Source: Spongospora subterranea f. sp. subterranea (taxonomy: Eukaryota; Endomyxa: Phytomyxea; Phytomyxea; Plasmodiophorida). From it: DNA of 64,000 nt. The notes below the pieces were generated by a model. That model was not told the origin of the DNA, searched no databases, and worked only from the letters and a program-made list of their open reading frames with translations. The first letter of the stretch is position 1. Each line of letters begins with the position of its first letter. The position numbers and the translations under genes are program-made. The stretch is taken from positions 1 through 64,000 of the forward strand of contig JAUGWO010000095.1 of assembly GCA_049724395.1 (NCBI GenBank), given 5' to 3'. Shown here one piece after another: positions 34,560-45,309 of this stretch.

Positions 34560-36221
34560 CAGAGGAACCGACCCTTTTCACAAGATTGAAACATCATGAC
34601 CTGGTAGAACTTCGCTGCTTGGTGGAGACAACAACAAAAATTCACCGAAATCCACAACAATGGGACGCAGCGCGAGGCCCTTCGCGGAACACTTCCCGAA
34701 GTTTTCCTTGATCGTGTAGTTGGAGGACAGAATGACGGGGAGGTTGAGCCTCATGCAACGGCGCTGCGTCTCCCGCTGCTCGACCAGGGATTCGGCGCCC
34801 TCAGGATCTTATTGAGCTCTCCGACATTGGGGAAGGCGCCGCCGTTGAGGTCGTCTATGATTAACAGGTCGTTCTTACTGTCCTCATACCATCCCCACCA
34901 CGAGCTAGTTGAAAACTTGAAAGTGGCCCAAACATGGCCCAAAAGCTCGATTTGGCTCAAAAATGGCCCAAAAAGACTGATATGGCTTTTATGTGTTCCA
35001 ACGTAAAAAAGTTTGAAACGATCTAACTCAGTCAGATGATATTAAAATGTTACAAACCTAGCAATGTTGTTTTTTTTATTGTAATGAGCTGTTAAATGCA
35101 TATGGAGTTTGATCATTTTATGAATCAACAAAGACCTTGGAGAAGTTCAACTGGTCATCGCTCGGTGGATACTCTTCAGCCACTTGCATAGCCCTTAGAT
35201 GGATCCTGTGCGACACATACCAATCGTAGCCAATCGTAAAACCCAGATTACTGAAAAGGAATCCCCATTTCGGAACGTCTTCGATTGGTGTTCCTCATGT
35301 GATTCCTCAAAGTTTCCTATTTTCTCGTCTGTTTTCAGTAACAACGACTGCAGTTTCTCCCTTGGACGGAATCGACTTGGCTTGCCTAAAAGCCGAACTT
35401 CGGTAATCTTGTAGCTGCAATTTCGGCCTTCGCCGAGAGATATCTTTGATCGGTGCGGACCGATAGAGGATAGCGCTTGGACCACAAGGTTCACAGAGTA
35501 TGGTAGTCAGACTGATAATGATGTCGAGGACCAGGAGATCAGAAGGGTTGACATGGCTGGGGGTGGTATGTGAAGTGACAATATGGTACATATTATCGCA
35601 CAGGATCCATTTAAGGGCTATGCAAGTGGCTGAAGAGTATCCACCGATTGATGACAAGTTTGAACTTCTCCGAGATCTTTGATGATGCTGATAAATGATC
35701 AAACTCCAATATGCATTATTTTCCCGATCGACGTTGGGAATGGATTGCAGCTCGTGCTCGACTTCAATGTCGTCCGCGGCCCGTACCGCGTTGGGGTTGA
35801 GCTTGTTCGACAAGCACATCAGCCAATCATACGGGGACTGCCCGGAGGCACCGGCGAAGGCCAGGACGCCCGCATCCGGCTTCTTCAGAATGTACTATAC
35901 CTTAGTAAAAAGCATGCAGCGAGCGTGATGCCAGGTAGTGGCCGCGTTCGCCCGCCAGATCGTCCACTTTGGGGATCTCTTCAGATTCCGACGATGGCGG
36001 GCGCGGCAGATAACAAGCGCGTGAACGTGTGGCGTCCCATCCTGATGCTGCTCGGACTTGAAAACCGCCCGTTCGACATCGTCAGGGAAAGTTGCCCAAA
36101 TGTTTTGCAGATGATGCAGTTGGGTTCGGTGGCGCATTGTGCCCGCTTCGCAAAGAGATGCGTTCCACTGAATCCCTTGGGCGGCGCCCGATCAATGCCC
36201 TCTAGAGTCGCCATGTCTTGA
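34560..36221 (-). pseudogene. Endogenous CRESS-DNA-virus-type Rep, broken
   Basis: Minus-strand fragments lie in Rep order. The HUH endonuclease part (36221-35800) has a degenerate motif I region, the metal-binding motif in GTPHVHALV, and the tyrosine motif YILKK near 35890. After about 900 bp comes the superfamily 3 helicase part: SSWWGWYEDSKNDLLIIDDL (34915-34850 region, Walker B) and, in another frame, LPVILSSNY (about 34725, motif C) followed by a Rep-like C-terminus ending near 34575. The Walker A region is not recognisable. There are at least three frameshifts and a stop just before YILKK. This is the signature of circular Rep-encoding ssDNA viruses, integrated and decayed. No capsid gene was found. 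Confidence 0.8.
35130..35682. repeat. Inverted repeat of about 80 bp inside the Rep locus
   Basis: The segment at about 35130-35212 (containing cggtggatactcttcagcca) is found in reverse complement at about 35597-35682 (tggctgaagagtatccaccg). The roughly 385 bp between the arms interrupts the Rep homology between its endonuclease and helicase parts. It looks like an inverted duplication within the integrated Rep. Confidence 0.8.
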
Positions 36222-36564
36222 TCGCTACAAATGACAGAGACACACTTGATTCGGGTAGCGGGGATGCCCTAGCTTTCTTCGGGTACGGGCCTACTTTCGC
36301 AACGGGATAGGAGTAGTCGGCAAATTCTTCCGGACGATTTGATCCCTGGCGACATGCTCGTGTCGTCGATGCCGACAAGTATCACTAAATGAGCGTGTTA
36401 TTGGCAATATTTATTCTGTTTAAAATCAGGAATATCTCAAACCACATTTTGGAGATACTTGCCATACAGTTTGGTACTAAACTCTAACAATAAGAATAAA
36501 CTAATACAGCTTGTACAGCCTATATAAGCCAACCCATCGAGCCTCTGTTGATCATATCCACCAA
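36222..36564. other. Intergenic, no gene recognised
   Basis: Between the Rep relic and PA-7TM copy C. It contains no motif and no open frame of note. Confidence 0.35.
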
Positions 36565-38048
36565 TCATAACAATTGCTGTGCTTGAACGCACACAGCGGT
36601 TCCCTGTTGATCATCCTTTTTGGGTCGAAATATATGGACCAGGAATGTCACTTTGACTCCTCCTGTCAAGCAAGTAATACTCCAAGCAATTGTCCATCCC
36701 GTTAATGTAGTAAACTCTGGTGTCGTCATGACAAATAATCCTGCCGACTGCGTCAACATGGTGATTCCAACCCCAATCGCACAGTACGACCATCGATGGA
36801 GTAGACGATCCAGTCGCTGTCGTAATGGGCTGAACGTTAGCCTGACTTCCTTCGTTATTCTTCTGCATTCGATCTGAAAGAGGATTGCGCCCCACAGAAA
36901 CTGGATCCCCAGGATAATCTCAATCGTCAAGAACATGATGCCGTTGATCTCATCGAACATCGGATAAACCTTTTCGAAATATGCCGCATACATTACCGAG
37001 ACCACCAGTTCCAAAGCCATCGTCAAAAAGCAGACAATTACTGCGAAAATTTTATAGTCGCCTCGAAATATTCTGATTATCATGGAGAATCTCCCATTGC
37101 GTGTGACCTCAGATAATTTGCGATTCCAAAAGGCAGAGGAAAAAATAGAGATGGCGAATTCCATGCCGCTGTTTTGGGTCGCGAAGAACAGCATAACTCT
37201 GGCAGAAAGATGTGACGTTGAGAAGTGGCCTCCAATACCGAGGATGGATGCCAACAATGCAGTATGGCACATGGCAATAAATAACGTCAAATGAGGATAA
37301 CCCATACGACTCCACAAAAACCACATAAACCGATTCCAATTCCTATGTTTGGGCAAAATGGTATTGCGATAACGATTACAGATTAGCGTGTAATGCCCAT
37401 GGATGAATATGGCGGCGGTGACCGATGCCTGACAATATATTGAGACAGGGAGCCATCTGATAAATAACTGGTAATCCCATGATGAGAAGGCGGTCTCCCA
37501 GATATTATAATCGGGATATAGAGAGACGGCGGTGCTGGGATCACTACGAACCGCGTCGACCCATTTCATTTGAATCCTGTAGAACCATAAAGGGAATGTC
37601 GGATCGATGGGCCAAACAACTGGAGCAGGTGTCTTTGAAATTTAATGTGATGCTCGGAGGCCAAGGAGAGAAAACTAAACAGTACTGAGAAACGGAGGAA
37701 TCAGCCGAAACGACAGTAATACTGACCTATAATTGCTATTGCGCCATTCCTGATAAAATTGTCATTGACAATCTCTGCAGAACATGGTCCCGTGTGCTTG
37801 ACCATAACTATTGTCCCCCCAATATGATCCTTGTCGACTTTGTCCATATCACAGGGATCATCTTCAAACACCCGTAATTGTCCCACTATTGGGTTGATAT
37901 GGTCATGGAATTGTGTCCCAATAAACTTGCTGAATGGGGTACTGTACAGATTGAGACCTGTCAAAGAGCCATTGATAAAGGTGACACCCGCTGAGCAATT
38001 GCCAACTAATACTCCACAGAAAATCTGTAAGAACAGCTTCCCCGTCAT
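36565..38048 (-). CDS. PA-domain seven-transmembrane protein, copy C (one frameshift)
   Basis: Exon 1 (38048-37727) encodes the signal peptide MTGKLFLQIFCGVLVGNCSAG and the PA-like start GVTFINGSLTGLNLYSTPF. The 52-nt intron runs from GTCAGT to TGTTTAG, and exon 2 starts at 37674. A single extra base near 37565-37572 (in caaatgaaatgg) puts DTCSSCLAHRSDIPFMVLQ out of frame with the long downstream frame that starts WVDAVRSDPSTAVSLYPDYN. That frame (to 36565) has all seven spans, FMWFLWSRMGYPHLTLF, SSAFWN, WSYCAIGVGITML and VHIFRPKK. Otherwise the gene looks healthy. It may be functional if the extra base is an assembly error. Confidence 0.7.
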
Positions 38049-39183
38049 CGTTGACTCAATTGCCCCGTATATTGGAATCCCTCTGAAAGATATTTGTAGA
38101 TCGTGCCGTCGATAATCATATCCTGATGTTCACCTGAACAAGGAATGCAGTATAAGATCGATGTTCTTCACGTTTTTGCTAGCCATGAAAACATATAAAT
38201 CGTGGAGAACATAATGCTGGAGTACCGTTCGTTGAATAACATGAAAAACCCTCTTTTCATCAGATTTACTCGATCATGGCTTCTGCTGCACATACATACC
38301 CTAAAGGAATACAGAGCTAGCGTTTAAGATGAAGATTATGGCTGAACCCTACGATCCAGTCTTTGTCGAAATTCAGTGACAGTTGCAGTACTTCATTCGA
38401 TATACCTTCGTGCATCCAATAGCATTGCGCTCACGGGACCTGAAGCTGAGAACAAATATCTAAATTCAAACAAACCTGATTTTATTTGATTGAATATGGC
38501 TGGAAAGTACAGAACTCGTTTAATGTAAAAGAATAGTCCAAAATTCTATTGAAGAGAATGCGAACTTGATAGAGTGATCGATTCCCTTTAAATGGCGACG
38601 CGCACCAAGCTTCAACACAGTGTTCTCCAACCTCGCTTAAGCTCATATTGCAGGAAATCAGGGTAGTGCGCTCGGAATCAGAATTGACCTAGTAACCAGT
38701 GACGTAACCGGTCTCGAGACCTGTCAGGAAGGTTGTGTGGAAAACGGGCAAGAATTCAGACAGTAAATCAATCAAATGCAAAAGGATGCAGCAGGCGACC
38801 CCCAGCCGAGGTTAGTGTGCAGTCTGAGATGTTGTCGTCGACACTAATGATTTGCCAGTAACAAAATACCTCACTGAAAACATTGGTGCGCTCTAAGAGA
38901 ACTTGGCAATTCCCACCCGACTTGAACACCCGCGGGCGACTCGGATTCGAAATCGATGCGGTTTGGCAGGCTGATAGAGCAACAATTACCAGAGTTCTAC
39001 GTATTCAAAATAATCAACAGAAGAGATCATGATCGAGACAGATTGGTCAACTATATTGATATTCCGGTTATCATAACCGATTTAGCGAAAACAGTCTGAG
39101 CGATTTTGGGTCACCAAAGGATGTTTATAACATCTATGAGCATGTTATTATTTTGTTGGTTCTTGCCCTTCATCTTTTTTAAA
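38049..39183. promoter_or_regulatory. 5' region of copy C with conserved TATA element; otherwise no gene
   Basis: On the minus strand, TTATACTGCATTCC (plus-strand 38142-38155) lies about 100 bp upstream of the copy C start codon and is shared with copies D and the dead copy at 44.0 kb. The rest of the interval to 39183 shows no gene. Confidence 0.6.
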
Positions 39184-40683
39184 TTATGTTTTAGAAGGCA
39201 CAGAAGTCACTTGTGGATGGATATGCACTGAATTTCGATGCTGATCATCAATCCTGGGCCGGAACAAGTGAACCAGCAGTGTCAATTTGACGCCACTGCT
39301 GATGCAGCTGACGCTCCAAAAAATCGTCCATCCTTCAACGGTAAAGAATAGTGGTGTTCCCACGATTACTTGTGCTGATGACTGAAACAGCATCGTAATG
39401 CCGAGCCCAAGAGCGCAATGCGATAATCGTGCGAGAAAACGATCCCTTCCCGGTCTTACCGTGCTGAAAGATGGTCTAATTTCTTTGGATAGCTTTTTGT
39501 ACTCGATCAGAAATAGAATTGCGCCCCATAGGAAATGAATTCCGATTGATATTTCTAGAATCAAACCCAGGCCCCCGTTGATTACGTTGAAAATGGGATA
39601 GGCGTTGTCGAAGTACGTGGCATATATTGAAGAGGTCACTAAATCTAATGCGATAACGAAGAAGCAGAGCAGCACTGTCGATATCCTGCCACAATTACAC
39701 AATTTGGTCACCAGTGGACGCTGCGCTTTGTTAGTGATTTCTGCCAGTTTTCCATTCCAAAAAGCAGATGATATAATTGTGACAGCATACTCCACACCAC
39801 AATTTAGGGTGGAAAAAAAGAGCATAACTGGCGCCGGGAAATTTGAGTTGGAGAATAGGCCTCCAATACCGAGAACTGATGCCACCAATGTACAATGGAG
39901 CATTGCAAGTAGCAGTGCTACTTGAGGATACCCCATTCGCTTCCACATATATCTCAGAAACCGAGAACGATCATGGATCCCTGACTGAGAGGTCCTCCGA
40001 ACCAGAAAATCATTGCAGATCAAACCATAATGCTGATGAAGGAATATGGCGGCGGCGATCGATGCCTGACAATTTATAATGACAGGAAGCCATCTGATAA
40101 ATAACTGATAATTCCACGACGAGAATGCGGCCTCCCAGATATTATAATCGGGAAATAAAGAGACGGCGATGCTGGGATCATCACGAACTGCGTCGAGAAG
40201 CTCATTTGATTCCTGTAAAGCCATAAAAGGAATATCTGATCGGTGGGCCAAACAGCTAGAACAGGGGTCCCTGAAGTTTAATAGCATGCTGGGTGGCCAC
40301 TGAGAGAAAACTAAACAATATTCAGGCGTTGAGATGAGCGAAAGTTAGCAGTAGTAATGACCTATAATGGCAATTGCGCCTTTTCTGATGAAGTTGTCAT
40401 TAATAATTTCTGTAGAGCATGGTCCCCAATTCTTGACCATAATGATGAAACCCCTGACATTGTCCTCGATGATTTGCTCCTTATTACAGGGATCATTTTG
40501 AAACACCCGTAAACGACCCACTATTGGGTCGATATGGTCCTCAAATTGTGTCCCAATAAACTTGGTGTATGAGGTGCTGTACAGGCTGAGATCTGTTAAG
40601 GAGCCATTGATGAAGGTGACACCCGCTGAGCAAACACCAAATAGTACTGCAACGGTAATCTGTAACAACAGGTTCCCCCTCAT
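39184..40683 (-). CDS. PA-domain seven-transmembrane protein, copy D (intact)
   Basis: Exon 1 is 40683-40362 and exon 2 is 40310-39184, with a 51-nt phase-1 intron (GTCATT...TGTTTAG); 482 residues. The signal peptide (MRGNLLLQITVAVLFGVCSAG) leads into the PA-like domain: GVTFINGSLTDLSLYSTSYT, FIIMVKNWGPCSTEI, GAIAIIG, then CSSCLAHRSDIPFMALQES. Seven spans follow from YQLFIRWLPVIINCQASIAA to SVSCISSGVKLTLLVHLFRP. The ectodomain cysteines (DPC, GPC, PCSSC) are conserved across copies, which suggests disulfides. N-out, C-in topology is predicted from the signal peptide. Same strand and arrangement as copies C and F, consistent with tandem duplication. Confidence 0.85.
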
Positions 40684-40784
40684 CGTTGAATTAAGTGTCC
40701 GCTATTACCTGGATCCCACTCAAAAGATATTCAGAGATCGTCCCATTATCCTACGTGTACTCCGGTAAACATCTAACGGATCCA

Positions 40785-40810
40785 AGGAATGCAGTATAAA
40801 CTCGATGCAC
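40785..40810 (-). promoter_or_regulatory. Conserved TATA-type promoter element, copy D
   Basis: gaatgcagtataaactcgat on the plus strand reads as a TTTATACTGCATTC element on the gene strand, about 108-118 bp upstream of the ATG. The same element is present at the same distance upstream of copy C (about 38145) and the dead copy (about 44102-44120). It is absent upstream of copy F. Confidence 0.65.
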
Positions 40811-42009
40811 TTTATGTTTTGCTGGCCATAATCAACGACGCCGTGAGCATCCTGGAAGTATAAAATCTTTTTGGTTGCCATTACTTCTTAGTCCTGTTAC
40901 ATATACGAATAATCACCCGTTGACGGTTTCGACAGAAACACTATCACCTTGCACCACATGATGACTTATAATATGGCCTCAAGATGTTGGACACCCACAT
41001 GAAGAAAAAAAGGACTGGGTTTGTCATGACGAATTCGAGGATTTCAATAATCAATAGGGTTCAAGTGCGTCCCACTTTATTAAATTATGGTTTCGAAAGT
41101 CGATTGAGCGAACCAATCTAAGTGATTTCGGGCTGCCAAACGATTTAATTTATCATAATATTGGCGACAATGGACAAATAGTTATTTTTTTTGTGGATGG
41201 GTAGTCGCTCCCTGCTAATCATCCTTCCTGAGCCGAAACAAGTGAACCAGCACTCAATTTGACGCCACTGGCGACGCAGCTGACGCTCCTAAGGTTCGTC
41301 CATCCTTCAACGGTAAGGAAGACCGGTGTTCCCATGATCAATTGTGCTGATGACAGAATCAGCATTATAATGCCCAGCCCAAGAGCGCAGTACGATAGTC
41401 GTCCGAGTAAACGATCCATTCCCTGTCGAAAGGTGCTCAAAATTTGGCTACTTTCATTAGACAACTTTCTGAACTCGATCTGAACCCGAATTGCCCCCCA
41501 TAGGAATGAGTTTCGATTGAGATTCTAGAATCAAGCATGTAGCCCCGTTTATCTGGTTGAAAACGGAATGGGCGCTGTAGTACGTGGCACAATATGAATC
41601 GGCCAATAAAATCTAAAGAGAATGTGAAGAAGCAAAGAATCACTGTAGATGTCTTGCCACAATAAAAAATTCTGGCACCAGTAAACATTGCTCATAGTTA
41701 GTAACCTTTACTATCTGTTCATGCCAAAAAGCCGATGATATAATCGTGACGACATTCTCCACACCACCATTTAGTGTTATTCCTAACATTCGCGGCTCCG
41801 CCGCAGTTTCCTGACAATAATGATCTCTTGCTGGTCATTCTTGTCAACTCTTTGCTTCGCCTGTATCAATACACACGTGATTATATCAGCGGATCTTGTT
41901 CGTCCCATAACAGTTTAACAAGAACTATCTTCCGGTTTATGCACCGTTATCAAGACCATCTTTCGACGGTTCCCGATCCACCCTGCGAAGTTTAATTAAT
42001 CAAATATCC

Positions 42010-42465
42010 ATGGTCATCACCCGTAAACCCAGGACATACGCCACGGATTCCGACAAGGTGATGTTGGTTGGGGACCTTCTCACAGGAAACGCCTTGCTGT
42101 GGTTCCCACCAGTTTTTGAGCGGCGGGATCCGTTGCTCCATGATTTTGTCAGATTCATTGATGCGTTACGGGCACTGTTTGAGGATCCGAACAAAGCAGT
42201 TACAGCCGCTCGACGATTGAAGGCGCTGCGCCAAGGTCGCCGCCCAGTTGCTACGTATGCCAGCGAGTTTCAGCTGCTGGTCACCGGCGCAGGTTGGGAC
42301 GGCGCTGCGACACTACACCAGTTCCGAAAGGGCCTCAACGAGGATGTGAAAGATCTGCTGTTGACGTGCCCGGAGCCAGCCGACTTGCTCGCCCTAATCA
42401 TGACGGCCATCAGATGCGGCGATCGCCTATTTGAACGCGCCCACGAGCGCGATCGCCGCATCTGA
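42010..42465 (+). pseudogene. Ty3/gypsy-type gag (capsid) fragment
   Basis: 151 codons. Contains DLLTGNALLWFPPVFERRD, then ALRQGRRPVATYASEFQLL and FRKGLNEDVKDLLL, the usual retrotransposon gag capsid pattern (LxGxAxxWF ... YxxEFxxL ... FxxGLxxxVKxxL). The frame runs into the palindrome centre at 42427-42448 and has no nucleocapsid zinc knuckle. It lies inside the LTR insertion. Confidence 0.75.
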
Positions 42466-42658
42466 TGGTCGCCATGATTAGGGCGAGCAAGTCGGCTGGC
42501 TCCGGGCACGTCAACAGCAGATCTTTCACATCCTCGTTAAGGCCCTTTCGGAACTGGTGTAGTGTCGCAGCGCCGTCCCAACCTGCGCCGGTGACCAGCA
42601 GCTGAAACTCGCTGGCATACGTAGCAACTGGGCGGCGACCTTGGCGCAGCGCCTTCAA
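42217..42658. repeat. Large palindrome, two 210-bp arms with 22-bp loop
   Basis: 42217-42426 and 42449-42658 are nearly identical reverse complements made of gag sequence. An outer pair of arms (about 42057-42200 and 42908-43051) is also gag sequence in inverted orientation, so the element carries a nested head-to-head duplication of its gag. Confidence 0.9.
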
Positions 42659-44100
42659 TTGTAACGCGTTCGGGTTACCAACGCTATTCGTACGATAATA
42701 TGATGGTCGCCTACGATGTAAGGCAACAATAATGACTCGGATCGGCAAGATATCTTGCACAACCAATTGGTGATAAATCCGAGTGAGGTTTATTTAGGTA
42801 CAATACACCATGACAGGGTAAATGCGCGGGATGAGTAGGGCCCGCGCCACACTTCCCCCTTGCATCAGGAAATGATTCCCATCTCCTTCGCCAGCTCCGC
42901 AAACTTCACTGTTTTGTTCGGATCCTCAAACCGTGCCCGTAACGCATCAATGAATCTGACAAAATCATGGAGCAACGGATCCCGCCGCTCAAAAATTGGT
43001 GGGAACCACAGCAAGGCGTTTCCTGTGAGAAGGTCCCCAACCAACATCACCCGCCGCATCCGATGGCCGTCATGATTAGGCCGAGCAAGTCGGCTGGCTC
43101 CGGGCACCTCAACAGCAGATCTTTCACAATCTCGAATCTTGTTCGTCCCATAACATTTAGGGTGACAAAAAAACAGCATAGCTCGCGCATGGAGATTCGA
43201 ACTGGAGAGGAAGCCTCCAATACCGAGAACCGATCCCAACAATGCACAATGGAGCATTGCAATTATCAATGCTACTTAAGAATAACCCATTCGATTCCAT
43301 ATAAATCGCATAAACCGAGAGCGATCATGGATCCCCGACTGAGAGGCCCTCCAATTCCGAAAATCATTGCAGATGAAACCATAATACTGATGAATGAATA
43401 TGGCGACGGGGATCGATTCATTTTTAATGGCAAGAAGCCATCTGATAAATACCTGATAATTCCGGACGAGAATGCGGTCTCCCAGATACTATAATCGGGA
43501 AATTCAGAGACGGCGGTGCTGGGATCATCACGAACATCGTCGAGAAGTCCATTTGATTCCTGTAGACCCATAAAGGGAATATCTGATCGGTGGGCCAAAC
43601 ACCTGTAACAGGTGTCCCTAGATGCTGGGTGGCCAAGGAGAGAAAAATAAACAAGATTCAGACATTGAGATGAGCGAAATTTAAAGAGTATTCGTGACCT
43701 ATAATCGCTATTGCGACTTTCCTGATGAAGTTGTCATTAACCATTCTGAAAAACATGGTCCTCTTTTCTTGATCATGATTATGAATCCCCTGATATTGTC
43801 CTCAATAATTTGGTCCCTAATACAGGGATCATCTTCAAGCACCCGCAATTGACCCACTGTTGGGTTGATATGGTTCTCAAATTGTGTTTTAATAAACTTG
43901 GTGTATGAGGTGCTGTACAGGATGAGACCTGTTAACGAGCCGTTGAGCAAATATTAACTAATACTCCACAGACAAGCTGGAACAACAGGTTTCCCTTCAT
44001 AGTTGCCTTAAGTGCCCGCCATATCGAGGATCCCACTACAAAATTATTCAGAGACCGTCCCGTTATCCTGTGTACTCTGGTAAACATCTACCAGATGAAG

Positions 44101-45309
44101 GGATGCAGTATAAACTCGATATTTTTCATTGTTTTTCTACCATGAAATATGCACAGAATCAAGGAAGTCATGATCATTCATAATAATACAGTCTTTCTGC
44201 TCCAGAATACCATCATTCTGCTTGTCATGTTCACAATTCTAATACTTCTGGTGTTCGGCTAATGACTGATGAAGTTGTCTCAAAGAGCACCGTTTACTTT
44301 GCGCCACATCATGTATCCTAATGATGATCAGAGTCACTAGATAATGGCGTCATAATGTTGTTACCCCCCCCCCCCCCCCCGCTCCCCCCCTGAAGGTATT
44401 ACAAGACTATGGCTCTCATGAGGAATAACGTTAAAGCATGCACCAGCGTGGTAACACTAAGACGACAGAATGACATTCAATGGAGTCAATGATCCATTCG
44501 TTGCCAAAATTCAGTGAAACCTGGCGTACCGCAGCGTACAGCATTCCCACCTGCCAACATTATTCATTCTGAAACAACATTGCGCTCGCGGGAACTGAAT
44601 TTTGCCGGTCTATGCTTGAATGCAGTACGCAACGTGATTTGAATATTCATGGAGGGAAACTTCGTAACTCGTCCCGTAAAAAGAAGAGTTTACCTTTTAT
44701 TGAGAAAATAACGCGATTTGAAAGTGTTATTGTACATGCTCTACACGTCACCCCGATATATTGTGGTCGCTAGAGAGCGTTTGAGATTTTGCAAATTCAA
44801 TGCTTCAACAAGTAGATGATATATTAGACCTAACTCCACGCCAACGTTTTGTTTTCGAAGGCGAAAAACGAATTCTTGGGGCGGAGCTGAGAAGTATTCT
44901 TCAACAACGGTGTTTTGAGAGTAAAACAGTATCAAACCAATACCATAATATACGCTCTATGGAAAGATCCTACCGCGATGGATCGACACATAAAAGTGCT
45001 AATGAAGTAAGGGATCAATGAACATTCGGAGTTGACTCGAATTCGGACAAGATTTGGTTGGCAAGCGGGTATAGAACAACAATCAGGCTTGGATTGCTGT
45101 AGGGGTGACACGGTGTCCATTGACGAGTTGCGACAGTTAAGCACATCCAAAACATCCAACAGAAATTCAAAAGATCAGTCGACCTTTGTTGTATATTATG
45201 AAGATATTCAAAGCGACTCAGCAGAATTCTACAAAGTAAATCAAAGATGCCAGCATTGAACATGAATTTAGAGTCTTTTTTACCCTTTAACTTGTTCAAA
45301 GTTACTGTT
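44101..45309. other. Intergenic with C-run; no gene
   Basis: Includes the conserved TATA-like element at 44102-44120 for the dead copy E, and a run of about 17 C at 44364-44380 followed by a second C-run. No convincing open frame is present. Frames near 44741-45021 lack motifs. Confidence 0.45.

Larger units (their letters stand above)
41775..43155. mobile_element. LTR retroelement insertion with 5-bp target duplication
   Basis: The inserted segment begins TGTTATTCC and ends CCCATAACA (TG...CA), flanked on both sides by TTTAG (41770-41774 and 43156-43160). The string tcttgttcgtcccataaca occurs near 41897-41915 and again at the right end, fitting a 5' LTR of about 140 bp and a remnant of the 3' LTR. 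The inside is rearranged: a Ty3-type gag on the plus strand (42010-42465), then reverse-complement pieces of the same gag on the minus strand. No pol gene is present, so it could only have moved with help from another element. Confidence 0.8.
41219..44000 (-). pseudogene. PA-domain 7TM family, copy E, killed by LTR-element insertion
   Basis: Exon 1 starts at 44000 with a signal peptide like that of copy D, but about 18 bases at the signal/PA boundary are deleted (TGCTCA joins directly to the NGSLTGLILY part). The PA region continues to about 43700 with a degraded end. Exon 2 resumes at about 43650 (CLAHRSDIPFMGLQ-like) with frameshifts, reaches the TM3 region near 43160, is interrupted by a 1381-bp insertion, and continues from 41769 to 41219 with more frameshifts (RLSYCALGLGI is still visible). 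The order matches copy D throughout. Confidence 0.9.

Noticed and set aside
35679-36221. Plus-strand 180-codon frame over the Rep locus
   Set aside because: It is antisense to the Rep endonuclease fragments, which carry the recognisable motifs.
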